This document shows positions 1 through 7,625 of a DNA stretch of 29,340 nt, piece by piece. How positions within the stretch are numbered: position 1 is the stretch's first letter; every line of letters starts with the position of its first letter. Under the pieces are notes generated by a model. It saw nothing but the letters and a program-made list of their open reading frames with translations, was not told the origin of the DNA and searched no databases. Made by a program: the position numbers and the translations under genes. The DNA comes from Candidatus Nomurabacteria bacterium (GTDB lineage: Bacteria; Patescibacteriota; Minisyncoccia; Phycocordibacterales; UBA1006), in assembly GCA_943357975.1 (NCBI GenBank), contig CALRGS010000002.1:1-29340 (forward strand), given 5' to 3'.

Positions 1-320
1 TAGATTACCTGACCATCTGCTAGTGTTGTCGTATCGAGGAACACCTTGTCCCCTACACTCATAGGAACATAGTCGTTCTTAAATGAAACAGTTGTGCCTT
101 TCTGTTCACCTTTTAAAACTTTTGCCTGAAGCTCTTGAATATGGATCACCAAGTACTGCCCCTCTTCAATAGTCTCATCATATTCATGAACAATATCTGT
201 AATTTGCACCTTGATACGGTCTTGTGATCCGGAAACAGTCAGCGTCTCTTGCGCAGATACACCTGACACCACCCCCAACAAGAGTATCACTCCTCCTATC
301 CACCTCATTAAAACAATCAT
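1..320 (-). CDS. Secreted/membrane protein, N-terminal fragment (possibly YibE/F family)
   Basis: Only the first 106 codons are inside the window; the gene runs off the left edge. Residues 1-24 form a signal peptide or first membrane segment (MRWIGGVILLLGVVSG, then VSAQ). A soluble beta-rich stretch follows, with a charged segment around residues 45-52, a segment like VLKGEQKGTTVSF and then MSVGDKVFL. That pattern resembles the extracytoplasmic N-terminal domain preceding the membrane domain in YibE/F-family proteins, but the diagnostic membrane part is missing, so the family is tentative. I chose the ATG at 318-320 over the one at 306-308 because an extended -10 box lies 6 nt before it. The 930-aa gene upstream is separated from it by a terminator. 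Confidence 0.6.
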   Translation of the reverse strand, partial: MIVLMRWIGGVILLLGVVSGVSAQETLTVSGSQDRIKVQITDIVHEYDETIEEGQYLVIHIQELQAKVLKGEQKGTTVSFKNDYVPMSVGDKVFLDTTTLADGQVI

Positions 321-326
321 GCGCCT

Positions 327-335
327 AGTATAGCA
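327..335 (-). promoter_or_regulatory. Extended -10 promoter, leaderless, for the 1-320 gene
   Basis: On the minus strand TGC is followed by TATACT (327-332), then 6 nt, then ATG. Transcription would be expected to start at or next to the start codon. Confidence 0.6.
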
Positions 336-338
336 TGA

Positions 339-358
339 TAAAAACCCCTTGTGGGGGC
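339..358 (-). terminator. Rho-independent terminator after the 930-aa ATPase gene
   Basis: The minus strand reads CCCC-ACAA-GGGG followed by TTTTT, two bases after the stop codon of the ATPase gene. Confidence 0.75.
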
Positions 359-360
359 CT

Positions 361-3153
361 TTATTCGTTATTCGCCTTAAATTTGTTCAAGATCTCCTGT
401 TCAACCTCCGCACGATCACGACCGTATTTTAAGTATGATAACTGCTTCACTGCATTAACCTGTTCCGGATTCCCCTTCGGTGCAAAGCCATCGTAGGTTG
501 TCATCATATTAAATGCTGCAGCCGGTTTTCCATTAACAAGCGTACTCATGATATTCTTAAAGTTATCCTGTTTCAAAATATCATCTTTGGTGAATTGTGG
601 CTGAATGCGCGGCTCTACAAATTTTGCATCCTCATCATTAATACGGAAGAATCCCATAGACCCCACGTTTCCGAATACCGCACCCTTGATGAAGTCTGGA
701 AGCTGTCCGAGATACTGGTGTGTCATGTTAAGCGAGAGCTTATACTTACGCGCTTCGGATAGAATTGCAGAAACTGACTCCGTCACAATGTTTTGGAACT
801 CGTCCATATACACATAAAATGGTGGGAACTGTGCGAGGTCAGGAGAATCGGCACGTGACATTGCCGCCATTTGAAGTTTCCCAACAAGGATAAGTCCGAT
901 GAGTTTTGCATTATTCTCGCCCAAAAGTCCCTTGGAGAGGTTCACCAAAAGAATCTTCTTGTTATCCATTACTTCACGGAAATTAAATGCTGACTTTTCT
1001 TGCAACACTATCGGACGCATGAATTCATTAGAAATAAAGTCATCGAACTTTCCAGAAATATACGGTACAAAGTTTTCAAGTCCTTGATCCCCTGTTGTCT
1101 TCTCAGCGGCTTTCCAGAATTCAATAATGAGCGGGCTCTTGCATTTTGCAAGTTTCATATCACGAAATGCCTTGTCTCCAAGGACTCGAGTAATTTCCAT
1201 AAGTGTATTCCCCGACTCAGGATCGTCCATTACCAACAATGCGGAGTTTCGGAAATACTGTCCGAACATCGCACCTCCTTGAGCCTTCATATCGAACAAT
1301 TTATCAAAAATTCCGAGGAGTTCTGAAATCACCAACGACTTTTGTTGTGGGCGGCTTGTATCATATTCCAACATATTAAGTCCCATAGGTCGATCTATAT
1401 ATGAAGGATCAAAGTAGATCACATCATCCATACGTTCTGGAGGAATATTTGCAAGGATGGTTTGTACGTCAGATCCGTGAGGATCGATGAAGCAACACCC
1501 GTCGCCATTCTGAATATCTTGAATAATCATTTTCAAAAACATCTGCGTCTTACCACTTCCGGTCTGTCCAATTGTATAGAAGTGACGAAGACGATCCTCT
1601 GGTGCAAAATGGATCGGAGTAATTTTTCCACGATAATCATTGTAACCAAGGAGAATTCCCTTATTCCCCATATCCATAGGCGCAGGCGCTGAACCAGATT
1701 TTGCTTGTTTTAACTGAGAAGCATCCTGAGTCGCAGCCGGAAAATGAAACACTGACGCAAGCTCATGAAAGTTAAGGTGCAACAGGTGTAGCTCTTCCTT
1801 AATACGGAATGCAAACGTATGGAAAAAATCCATAAGCCCAGAACCTTTTACGAGTTCGAATTGGAACCCATTTCCAGTCGTACTGTTGAATTGATAAAAC
1901 GCTGACTCCAAATCATGCACAATAGATTCTGCCCGGGCTTGATTTTCAGCCGATGCAATAATACGAATATTGGTTTCGCAAATGGTTGATTTTAATTTTT
2001 CTGTAATTGATGCAATGGCTGTCTCATCAACATACTTGGTTTGTTTTTCGTCCTTTTTCTCGTCTTCCTTTTTAGGGCCAGTAAGTAGTTCCCAGGTAGC
2101 CTTTCCAAAACCTTTGAGTTCGTGCGCAAAAGGACTTTCCACTTCATGTTTAATATCAGAAAATTTCTCACCCTTACGAAGTCGATCTAAAATTTTTCCA
2201 TATGCCGTCACATAGTGGCCACCTACCGGACACACGGTGAACTGAATCGATGCACCCTCACCTTCTTTCTTGAGTTTAGAAAAAGTGTTTAACAAGAGGT
2301 CGATTGGATCTGTTTCAAATTGATCATAAGTTTTAATGGTCATCATGTCCGAAGTCGTAGATTTTGCAAATGAACCAGCGGCACCACCACTTGGATTGAA
2401 AATATTATAATCATCCGTAATTTCCTCGATTTTCGCATCAGCATATAACCCGAGAACCACTTTTTCAAAAAGGTCAGACTTGTTTCGAGGAATACAGACA
2501 TAGAAAATAACGCTGTCAGAAATATTCGAAAGTGCAATTTCCAAGGTATACCAATTGCGATCGGGATTATTCCCCGGACCAATAGATTGCATTCCAGCAT
2601 AAAATTGCTCCATGAGGCCGGTGAGGTCTTTGAACCCTTTTACCTTATCATCATCAGGTCGTGGCAAGGTCACCTCGTACAGGCGCACATCGATTTCCTT
2701 AAATAACTCGCTGTTCTGTTTCAAGCCAGGAATTTCGTGATATGAGGCAAGGTACTGAACCAGGAAGCGATAGAAGTCATCCTCGATATGGGGATTATTC
2801 ATCTTCTTCACCACCTCCATGGCATTCTTAATTCCTTGTTCCATCATCACTGACAAAATTTCTCCGATAGCATTATCGTGAGGCTCTGGGTGTAACTTTA
2901 AAACAACACCTTCCATTTGATCAGCAGGCATTATTACCTTAGGATGTAATACTTCATGGGTTGGTGCAGCTTTATAAGACTCGATGAGGTCTTTGGCGAT
3001 AGTTTCTTTTTTTACTTCAACAGTTCCACTTGCTCGCATCTCACTTTCCTTTTGTTTTAATTGTTCCCGCAAAAAGGCAACCTCTTCCTCTGGGGTTTTA
3101 AACTGTACATTTTTATTTTCAAATACTCCTTCGAATGTCTGCGCAGGGTTCAT
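361..3153 (-). CDS. TraD/TraG/VirD4-like type IV secretion-type DNA-translocating ATPase
   Basis: A 930-aa protein whose C-terminal half is a RecA-like motor of the HerA/FtsK/TrwB class. A Walker A motif, GQTGSGKT, lies near residues 526-533, followed by a FIDPHGSD segment. A Walker B-like segment, FYVYMDEFQNI, lies near residues 776-787; hhhDEfqn is typical of TraD/TraG coupling proteins and of the TraM-recognition domain. The N-terminal half (about 1-500) has a short coiled-coil start and no motif I recognise. No other conjugation genes are in the window, so DNA uptake, export or pilus-linked transport are all open. The start at 3153 is supported by a TATAAT 6 nt upstream. It has its own promoter and terminator, so it is probably monocistronic. 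Confidence 0.85.
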   Translation of the reverse strand: MNPAQTFEGVFENKNVQFKTPEEEVAFLREQLKQKESEMRASGTVEVKKETIAKDLIESYKAAPTHEVLHPKVIMPADQMEGVVLKLHPEPHDNAIGEILSVMMEQGIKNAMEVVKKMNNPHIEDDFYRFLVQYLASYHEIPGLKQNSELFKEIDVRLYEVTLPRPDDDKVKGFKDLTGLMEQFYAGMQSIGPGNNPDRNWYTLEIALSNISDSVIFYVCIPRNKSDLFEKVVLGLYADAKIEEITDDYNIFNPSGGAAGSFAKSTTSDMMTIKTYDQFETDPIDLLLNTFSKLKKEGEGASIQFTVCPVGGHYVTAYGKILDRLRKGEKFSDIKHEVESPFAHELKGFGKATWELLTGPKKEDEKKDEKQTKYVDETAIASITEKLKSTICETNIRIIASAENQARAESIVHDLESAFYQFNSTTGNGFQFELVKGSGLMDFFHTFAFRIKEELHLLHLNFHELASVFHFPAATQDASQLKQAKSGSAPAPMDMGNKGILLGYNDYRGKITPIHFAPEDRLRHFYTIGQTGSGKTQMFLKMIIQDIQNGDGCCFIDPHGSDVQTILANIPPERMDDVIYFDPSYIDRPMGLNMLEYDTSRPQQKSLVISELLGIFDKLFDMKAQGGAMFGQYFRNSALLVMDDPESGNTLMEITRVLGDKAFRDMKLAKCKSPLIIEFWKAAEKTTGDQGLENFVPYISGKFDDFISNEFMRPIVLQEKSAFNFREVMDNKKILLVNLSKGLLGENNAKLIGLILVGKLQMAAMSRADSPDLAQFPPFYVYMDEFQNIVTESVSAILSEARKYKLSLNMTHQYLGQLPDFIKGAVFGNVGSMGFFRINDEDAKFVEPRIQPQFTKDDILKQDNFKNIMSTLVNGKPAAAFNMMTTYDGFAPKGNPEQVNAVKQLSYLKYGRDRAEVEQEILNKFKANNE

Positions 3154-3159
3154 GCTACT

Positions 3160-3165
3160 ATTATA
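3160..3165 (-). promoter_or_regulatory. -10 box (leaderless) for the 930-aa ATPase gene
   Basis: A perfect TATAAT on the minus strand ends 6 nt before the ATG. No good -35 box is visible. Confidence 0.55.
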
Positions 3166-3193
3166 GCCTGACTTTCATATGGATGCGAGTACT

Positions 3194-3226
3194 AAAAAAC
3201 GCGGACCCACTTAAACTGATCCGCGC
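3194..3226 (-). terminator. Rho-independent terminator after the 137-aa membrane protein gene
   Basis: On the minus strand CGCGGA and TCCGCG pair around an A/T-rich loop and are followed by TTTTTT. It lies about 25 nt after the stop codon of the gene at 3250-3663. Confidence 0.7.
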
Positions 3227-3249
3227 TCTTATCTTTAACTTAACTCCAA

Positions 3250-3663
3250 TCAAAATAGCTCAAATTTTCCAAGGTTTTTTACAAGCTTAGATTGTACAAA
3301 TGTCCTTAGTAGTAAAATAGATACCACACCGAAAGCGACAAGTAGCTCCTCTTGAATCTGTTGATTACAATGCCACACTAAGTAAGGTACACCAAATTTT
3401 TCAAAAAACGCAAGTGCTATCATCCCGGCACCAAACCAGCTAAACACTGCCAGCCAGTTTCTAAAATTCTCTTTTTTCTCATCCGAAACAGTAAGGAATT
3501 TTATAATAGAGAGGATGATCATAATCGAAATAAAAATCAAGGCAACCCCTAATACAATTGGGGCGTAGTGGCCTAACCACTGAACCCAACTTTGTGTTGG
3601 TGTATACAAAGGGTTTTTCAGAAAATTATCACATGTGTTCAGAATAAGGAGTAAGTTCTTCAT
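3250..3663 (-). CDS. Small integral membrane protein, unknown function
   Basis: 137 aa with three hydrophobic segments: about residues 33-55 (YAPIVLGVALIFISIMIILS), 68-86 (WLAVFSWFGAGMIALAFF) and 106-121 (ELLVAFGVVSILLLRTF). The N-terminus is short and carries one Cys (NTCDNF), a second Cys lies in VWHCNQQ, and the C-terminus is basic. I recognise no family. Unlike most neighbours it has a real 5' leader of about 44 nt, driven by a near-perfect sigma-70 promoter that overlaps the end of map and its terminator. The leader contains an A-rich stretch, AAAAACTAAA, 9 nt before the ATG, also found before the two Bacteroidetes-like secreted protein genes at 13469 and 16323. It ends at its own terminator. 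Confidence 0.7.
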   Translation of the reverse strand: MKNLLLILNTCDNFLKNPLYTPTQSWVQWLGHYAPIVLGVALIFISIMIILSIIKFLTVSDEKKENFRNWLAVFSWFGAGMIALAFFEKFGVPYLVWHCNQQIQEELLVAFGVVSILLLRTFVQSKLVKNLGKFELF

Positions 3664-3696
3664 GTTTTTGTCTTTAGTTTTTGTAAGAAAAATGGT

Positions 3697-3727
3697 TTAA
3701 AAAATCTGCTATTACTATAGCAGATTT
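3697..3727 (-). terminator. Rho-independent terminator after map
   Basis: A perfect 11-bp stem (arms 3702-3712 and 3717-3727, loop TACT) is followed on the minus strand by a run of T. The hairpin also contains the -10 box of the next gene (see promoter 3714-3742). Confidence 0.75.
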
Positions 3728-3742
3728 AGTCTATTTTGTCAA
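3714..3742 (-). promoter_or_regulatory. Sigma-70 promoter for the 137-aa membrane protein gene, overlapping map end and terminator
   Basis: Minus strand: TTGACA (3737-3742), 17-nt spacer ending in TGC, TATAGT (3714-3719). The -35 box lies in the last sense codons of map and the -10 box inside the map terminator hairpin. Confidence 0.8.
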
Positions 3743-4492
3743 TACCTCATACCCCGCCTCAGTAACCAGTACGGTATGTTCAAAATGAGCAGATGGCTTT
3801 CCATCCTTAGTCACCACAGTATACCCATCACTCAAGATTTTCACGTATTTAGTCCCAAGGTTCATCATAGGCTCAATAGCAATAGTCATCCCAGCAACGA
3901 GTTTCTCGCCTTCACCTGGTTTCCCATAATTAGGAATATACGGATCCTCATGAATATGTCGCCCTACCCCATGACCAGAAAACCCTTCTACAATCCCGTA
4001 ACGTTTGTTAATAAAACTTTGAATCGCAGAACCGATATCACCAACCGTATTTCCAGGCTTTACTTGATCAATACCCACCTGCAAAGCTTCTTCGGTTACC
4101 ATGAGTAATTCATTTAATTCTTTCGAAATTTTTCCAACAGGAACCGTAATTGCAGCATCAGTAAAAACCCCATTATGATGTACTCCAATATCAAGCGAAA
4201 TAATATCCCCTTCTTGAAGGATCCTTTTTTTATTAGGAATACCGTGTACCACCTCCTCATTCACAGAAGTAATCAATGTTGCAGGATATGGAGTCTTCGC
4301 ACCATCAGGTTTGTATCCCTTGAATGCCGGTTTGTCACCAAAATCCTTGATCATTTTTTCAGCTTCTTGATCAAGTTCCCACGTCGAAATACCAGGACGA
4401 ACCATTTTCGCAAGTTTCTGTAAAACCTGTGCGTGACGTTTTCCCCCTTCACGCATGTTCTGTATTTCTTGTTCGGTCTTGATAATAATCAT
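3731..4492 (-). CDS. map: Type I methionine aminopeptidase
   Basis: Removes the initiator Met from nascent proteins in the cytoplasm. The 253-aa protein has the whole M24A signature: metal-ligand Asp in SLDIGVHHNGVFTDAAIT, His in GHGVGRHIHEDP, Glu in IAIEPMMN and Glu in FEHTVLV. The length fits the short E. coli-type enzyme without an N-terminal zinc extension. The reading frame is open to 4534, but I place the start at 4492 (MIIIKTEQEI) because alignment to the family begins there and a -35/-10 pair ends 7 nt upstream. Map follows secY and adk in many bacterial spc operons. Here that order is kept, but with an oppositely oriented gene between adk and map and a separate promoter for map. Confidence 0.95.
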   Translation of the reverse strand: MIIIKTEQEIQNMREGGKRHAQVLQKLAKMVRPGISTWELDQEAEKMIKDFGDKPAFKGYKPDGAKTPYPATLITSVNEEVVHGIPNKKRILQEGDIISLDIGVHHNGVFTDAAITVPVGKISKELNELLMVTEEALQVGIDQVKPGNTVGDIGSAIQSFINKRYGIVEGFSGHGVGRHIHEDPYIPNYGKPGEGEKLVAGMTIAIEPMMNLGTKYVKILSDGYTVVTKDGKPSAHFEHTVLVTEAGYEVLTK

Positions 4493-4499
4493 AACGCCT

Positions 4500-4528
4500 A
4501 TAGTATCAAACTTTGTCAAGGAATTCAA
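4500..4528 (-). promoter_or_regulatory. Promoter of map, leaderless
   Basis: Minus strand: TTGAAT (4523-4528), 17-nt spacer, TACTAT (4500-4505), then 7 nt to the ATG at 4492. Confidence 0.65.
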
Positions 4529-4540
4529 GCACACCCCTTG

Positions 4541-4549
4541 TGATATATT
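4541..4549 (+). promoter_or_regulatory. Extended -10 promoter for the phosphotransferase gene
   Basis: TGA followed by TATATT (4544-4549), 8 nt before the ATG at 4558. It is divergent from the map promoter, and the two share the 65-nt intergenic space. Confidence 0.5.
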
Positions 4550-4557
4550 TATGACAT

Positions 4558-5208
4558 ATGAAAAATACCTATCAAAGGATTCAGGTTTACTTGCGAGGTA
4601 ACGACTTCATCTACCAGCTTTTTTCAGGAGCACTTCTCTTACTTTTCGGAATGGTGACTTCGGTACTTGGTAATCAGCATGCGACTGCGCATATGGGCGC
4701 ATCAGTTCCTGATATTTTTATTTGGGGGGTCTCGTCGCAAAACATGGTGTCTTACTACGTTGGAACAGCGCTCACATTTCTCATCGCCTTTGGACTACTT
4801 ATTATCTGGAAACCACGAGCTGCGCCATTTTTACTATTTGCCTTGGGAGCTTTCTACCTCGTGCGGTCTGGGTTTATTGTTTTAAATACACCAGGATTTC
4901 CTGAGGGTATTGTGGGTATGGAAACCGCCAGCCCTTTTATTAAAAAATATTTTTTTGGTGGTGACTTATTTTTCTCAGGACATGCAGGTGCCCCATTTAT
5001 TATTGCACTCGCTTTATGGGATTATCATAAAATTGCCAGGATGTTATTCCTCGCAATTTCAGTAGGCTCTGCAATTATTGTTCTCGTAGGACACTATCAC
5101 TATAGTGTGGATGTTGTTGGTGCCTACTTCATCACTTATACCGTCTATAAACTAACGCAACGATTTTTCCCGAGAGCTTTCGAATACTTTAAGCAAGCTT
5201 TTGTTTGA
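4558..5208 (+). CDS. Sphingomyelin-synthase-like (PAP2_C) membrane phosphotransferase/phosphatase
   Basis: A 216-aa polytopic protein with about six membrane segments. The catalytic region fits the sphingomyelin-synthase/PAP2_C family: GDLFFSGHAG (His142) matches its GD..FSGHT motif, and HYHYSVDVVGAY (His181, Asp185) matches its HYS.DV..AY motif. Together these give the His-His-Asp triad of lipid phosphate phosphatases and head-group transferases. The substrate cannot be read from sequence; polyprenyl or phospholipid phosphates and lipid head-group exchange are all possible. The gene stands alone on the plus strand between adk and map, and its last 20 bases overlap the end of adk tail-to-tail. 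Confidence 0.8.
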   Translation: MKNTYQRIQVYLRGNDFIYQLFSGALLLLFGMVTSVLGNQHATAHMGASVPDIFIWGVSSQNMVSYYVGTALTFLIAFGLLIIWKPRAAPFLLFALGAFYLVRSGFIVLNTPGFPEGIVGMETASPFIKKYFFGGDLFFSGHAGAPFIIALALWDYHKIARMLFLAISVGSAIIVLVGHYHYSVDVVGAYFITYTVYKLTQRFFPRAFEYFKQAFV

Positions 5209-5791
5209 TCTGCTCAAATACCGCGTCCACAGACACCTCTCCGTTAATCTCAACAAACGTTGTGTTTTGATTTTGCATAAAATATTCTACAATCGGCATT
5301 ACTTGGTGTTTATACGCATCAAGGCGTGTTTGGATGGATACATCACTTAAATCATCTGCACGAGCTTTATTACCATCAAGTGCAGCACGAGACTTAACAC
5401 GATCAAGCGCTGTTTCATCTGTAATATGTACATGAAAGACAAACACCTTGTCGAATTTTAAATACTGAAGCGCCTTACTTAAAATACTTGCCTCTTCAAG
5501 TACCCGAGCAACCCCCTCAAAAATAAAATGTTGAGATCCTGTGAATTTCTCTACCAAGTCCTTGCTCCACAAATAAATAGGCATGAATGCAGGCATCAGC
5601 TGCCCACTGTCTAGGGTTTCTCGAGTGAGGCCCTGGACATAGCCGTCATTTTTTGCAAAAGATCTGAAGTGAGATCCTTGACCAACACTTATCACTTCCG
5701 TTCCTTGTGATTTTAAATACGCTTCAAGCATTTCTGCTTGAGTCCCCTTGCCCGAACCTGCTTTACCGTAAAATATATATGCGTTTGCCAT
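5189..5791 (-). CDS. adk: Adenylate kinase (nucleoside monophosphate kinase)
   Basis: Interconverts ATP+AMP and 2 ADP. The 200-aa protein starts MANAYIFYGKAGSGKGTQ, with the P-loop at residues 8-15. The usual DGFPR element is degenerate (FEGVARVLEEA), while the LID-proximal DDxxxxxxxR pattern is present (DDLSDVSIQTR), followed by the DAYKHQVMPIVEYF helix typical of the family. There is no zinc-finger LID. The frame is open to 5833, but the start at 5791 is set by family alignment and by an extended -10 box 6 nt upstream. Synteny with secY and map supports the call. Because the DGFPR element is weak, a related NMP kinase cannot be wholly excluded. Confidence 0.85.
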   Translation of the reverse strand: MANAYIFYGKAGSGKGTQAEMLEAYLKSQGTEVISVGQGSHFRSFAKNDGYVQGLTRETLDSGQLMPAFMPIYLWSKDLVEKFTGSQHFIFEGVARVLEEASILSKALQYLKFDKVFVFHVHITDETALDRVKSRAALDGNKARADDLSDVSIQTRLDAYKHQVMPIVEYFMQNQNTTFVEINGEVSVDAVFEQIKQKLA

Positions 5792-5797
5792 GGCGCT

Positions 5798-5806
5798 ATT
5801 ATAGCA
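5798..5806 (-). promoter_or_regulatory. Extended -10 promoter of adk, leaderless
   Basis: Minus strand: TGC then TATAAT (5798-5803), 6 nt, ATG at 5791. Confidence 0.7.
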
Positions 5807-5862
5807 CATCAAAACTCCCCCTAAGCTTTGCACAAGTGTGCCCTTGCCCTCTCGTAGAAAAA

Positions 5863-5881
5863 CTCAAACCAAAAAATCCCC
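5863..5881 (+). repeat. Left arm of a 19-bp inverted repeat
   Basis: CTCAAACCAAAAAATCCCC is exactly inverted at 6320-6338, where it forms the distal half of the secY terminator. The two arms bracket the DUF559 remnant and its palindromes. Confidence 0.8.
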
Positions 5882-5910
5882 CGATGCCACAGAACATTTC
5901 CAAACTCCCC

Positions 5911-5939
5911 CTAACCCCCTCTTGGTAAGAGGGGGGACC
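5911..5939 (+). repeat. Left palindromic terminal repeat of the DUF559 remnant
   Basis: Contains a perfect palindrome (5915-5935), CCCCCTCTT-GGT-AAGAGGGGG, inside a unit running CTAA to GGACC. A variant is inverted at 6200-6232. Copies of the flanking AACTCCCCCTAA occur at about 5814 and 5904. Confidence 0.8.
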
Positions 5940-6142
5940 TAATCGAGAGTTAGTGCTTTTTCAATCTGAACTATTACTTGATTGAGATTATTCTTAACTT
6001 CTTCATTACTAAACTGCCTTCTAAATCTAACACCTAGTGCATCTTGTTTTATCGAACCCCAGAGAACTTCCTCTGATTCAGTCATATGGTTTCTTAAATA
6101 CCGCCGTTTTTCTTTTGTAGAAATAAAATTATGTAATCTCAT
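5939..6142 (-). pseudogene. DUF559 (Vsr-like) endonuclease remnant with internal deletion
   Basis: The 67-aa frame joins two parts of a DUF559 very-short-patch-repair-like nuclease. Residues about 1-43 (LRNHMTESEEVLWGSIK, then LGVRFRRQFS) match the family's N-terminus. Residues about 45-67 (NEEVKNNLNQVIVQIEKAL) match its C-terminal helix. The roughly 50-60 residue core between them, which carries the DF..., E.DG and H catalytic positions, is missing, so no nuclease activity is expected. It sits between two inverted palindromic repeats, like a small mobile unit inserted between secY and adk. It could still be expressed as a short peptide. Confidence 0.75.
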
Positions 6143-6199
6143 AGAACTACCCTACCACAAGCTGATAAATTTTTGATAAAGTTGTAAATTCTATGGCGC

Positions 6200-6232
6200 G
6201 GTCCCCCTCCTCTTACCAAGAGGAGGGGTTAG
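6200..6232 (-). repeat. Right palindromic terminal repeat of the DUF559 remnant
   Basis: Contains a perfect 11-bp-arm palindrome (6204-6228) with ACC loop. It is the inverted counterpart of 5911-5939, with a 2-bp-per-arm longer stem. Confidence 0.8.
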
Positions 6233-6236
6233 GGGT

Positions 6237-6285
6237 GGAGTTTTTCCAAGAGGAGGCAATGGGGATTTTTTCCAAGAGGAGTGAT
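6237..6285 (+). repeat. Two tandem 24-25 bp repeats
   Basis: 6237-6260 and 6261-6285 share the core TTTTTCCAAGAGGAG preceded by GGAG or GGGGA. An inverted, diverged relative lies at about 5833-5857. Confidence 0.7.
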
Positions 6286-6302
6286 CTAGGGGGAGTTCCC
6301 CA

Positions 6303-6332
6303 CCAAAAAATCCCCTCACGGGGATTTTTTGG
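6303..6332 (-). terminator. Rho-independent terminator after secY
   Basis: Perfect 13-bp arms (CCAAAAAATCCCC and its complement) around loop TCAC. The AT-rich outer arms provide U-tracts on both strands. It starts 9 nt beyond the secY stop codon. Confidence 0.8.
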
Positions 6333-6340
6333 TTTGAGAA

Positions 6341-7618
6341 TTAATATTCTCGCATACTCGCCTGGGCTGAAAGCTTTTTGATGAGATCGATGATTACCGA
6401 TACTACAATCAAGAGAGCTGTACCACCAATAGCGAAGCTTTGATTTCCAGTAAATCCTTGGAAAATTGTCGGAAGAACCGCAATAAGTGCCAAGAAGAGA
6501 CCACCAAAGAATGTAATACGTGTCATGATTTTCCCAATGTATTCAGCTGTTGGAGCTCCAGGACGTACATTCGGAATGAATGCGCCGTTTTTCTGAAGGT
6601 TGTGTGACATAGCCTCGGCGTCAAATGTTACTGCTGTGTAGAAGTACGTAAAGACAAACACAAGGATAAAGTAAACAATTCCATAGTACAACTGATTATT
6701 AAGGAAACTCGTAACCGCAGTACCTATCGCAGCAAGTGTTGCATGTGATGAACTTGAAATCGCTGTTGCAATAAGGTTTGGGAACAAGAGAATCGACAAG
6801 GCAAAGATAATCGGCATCACTCCCGCTTGATTCATCCGTAGAGGAATGTGGGTTGAAGTTGATGAGGTAACATATCCTGCACGTGCCTGCTGTTTAGCAT
6901 ACGTTACTGGAACAGGTCGTTCCGCTTCGGTGATCATCACCACTCCAAAGATAATGAGAATTGCAATGACTGCAAATCCGATATACAAAGGAAGTTGTGA
7001 AGGATCATACGAAAATATCGCTTGAGAAACATCCTTAGGGATTCGTGCAACGATTCCCGCAAAGATAATAATTGAAACTCCATTTCCAATACCAAATTCT
7101 GAAATCAATTCTCCGAGCCACATCATAAGGAATGCTCCTCCTACAACAATCACTATATTAATGAATGCCTGAGGTGCTGGAAACATTGGTACAATACCTT
7201 GTTTAGCGAGAACCGCAAGGAGTGCTGATCCTTGAATGAGCGCAAGGAATACTGTGAGATATCGAGAATATTGATTGAATGTTCTTCGTCCCATTTCACC
7301 AGACTCATGATACAGTTCTTTGAGTTTTGGAGCCATCAACGTCAACAGCTGCATGATAATTGAAGCCGTAATGAACGGTCCAACTCCTAGGAGCACAATT
7401 GACAAATTGGTAAGCCCTCCACCCGAGAAAATATTCAAGAATCCGAAAAACTGGTTATTGCTTAAGAACTGCGCAAGTGACGCAGGATTCACTCCAGGAA
7501 CCGGAATAGCTGCAAGCGCACGGAACACAATCAAGATAGCGAAAATAAATCCAACGCGAGCAAGCAATTGTCGATCAGTGAAAATTATTTTTACTTTATT
7601 TAGGAATGATTGAAACAT
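6341..7618 (-). CDS. secY: Preprotein translocase subunit SecY
   Basis: Forms the protein-conducting channel of the Sec translocon in the cytoplasmic membrane. The 425-aa protein has the expected ten hydrophobic helices, the N-terminal FRALAAIPVPGVNP segment, the plug region rich in Gly and Asn (NIFSGGGLTNLSIVLLGVGP), SIIMQLL in TM2, GELISEFGIGNGVS and the AERPVPV loop important for ribosome/SecA contact. It is the last gene of the ribosomal cluster and ends in a strong terminator. Besides read-through from rplO it has an internal extended -10 promoter that overlaps the rplO stop, so it can probably be made as a separate leaderless mRNA. Confidence 0.97.
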   Translation of the reverse strand: MFQSFLNKVKIIFTDRQLLARVGFIFAILIVFRALAAIPVPGVNPASLAQFLSNNQFFGFLNIFSGGGLTNLSIVLLGVGPFITASIIMQLLTLMAPKLKELYHESGEMGRRTFNQYSRYLTVFLALIQGSALLAVLAKQGIVPMFPAPQAFINIVIVVGGAFLMMWLGELISEFGIGNGVSIIIFAGIVARIPKDVSQAIFSYDPSQLPLYIGFAVIAILIIFGVVMITEAERPVPVTYAKQQARAGYVTSSTSTHIPLRMNQAGVMPIIFALSILLFPNLIATAISSSSHATLAAIGTAVTSFLNNQLYYGIVYFILVFVFTYFYTAVTFDAEAMSHNLQKNGAFIPNVRPGAPTAEYIGKIMTRITFFGGLFLALIAVLPTIFQGFTGNQSFAIGGTALLIVVSVIIDLIKKLSAQASMREY

Positions 7619-7625
7619 ATGAGTG

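Noticed and set aside
361..3153. Conjugative element or integrated plasmid around the TraD/VirD4-like ATPase
   Set aside because: No relaxase, other type IV secretion genes, integrase or attachment repeats are visible nearby.
4493..4534. Upstream in-frame extension of map (and similar ones for adk 5792-5833, rpsE 8655-8687 and the deacetylase 19202-19297)
   Set aside because: Each extension lies over or upstream of the predicted -10 box or inside the preceding gene, and carries no homology.
5800..6340. CRISPR array, because of several C-rich repeats in 500 bp
   Set aside because: Repeats are inverted palindromes of different lengths with irregular spacing around a gene remnant; no unique spacers of even length and no cas genes.
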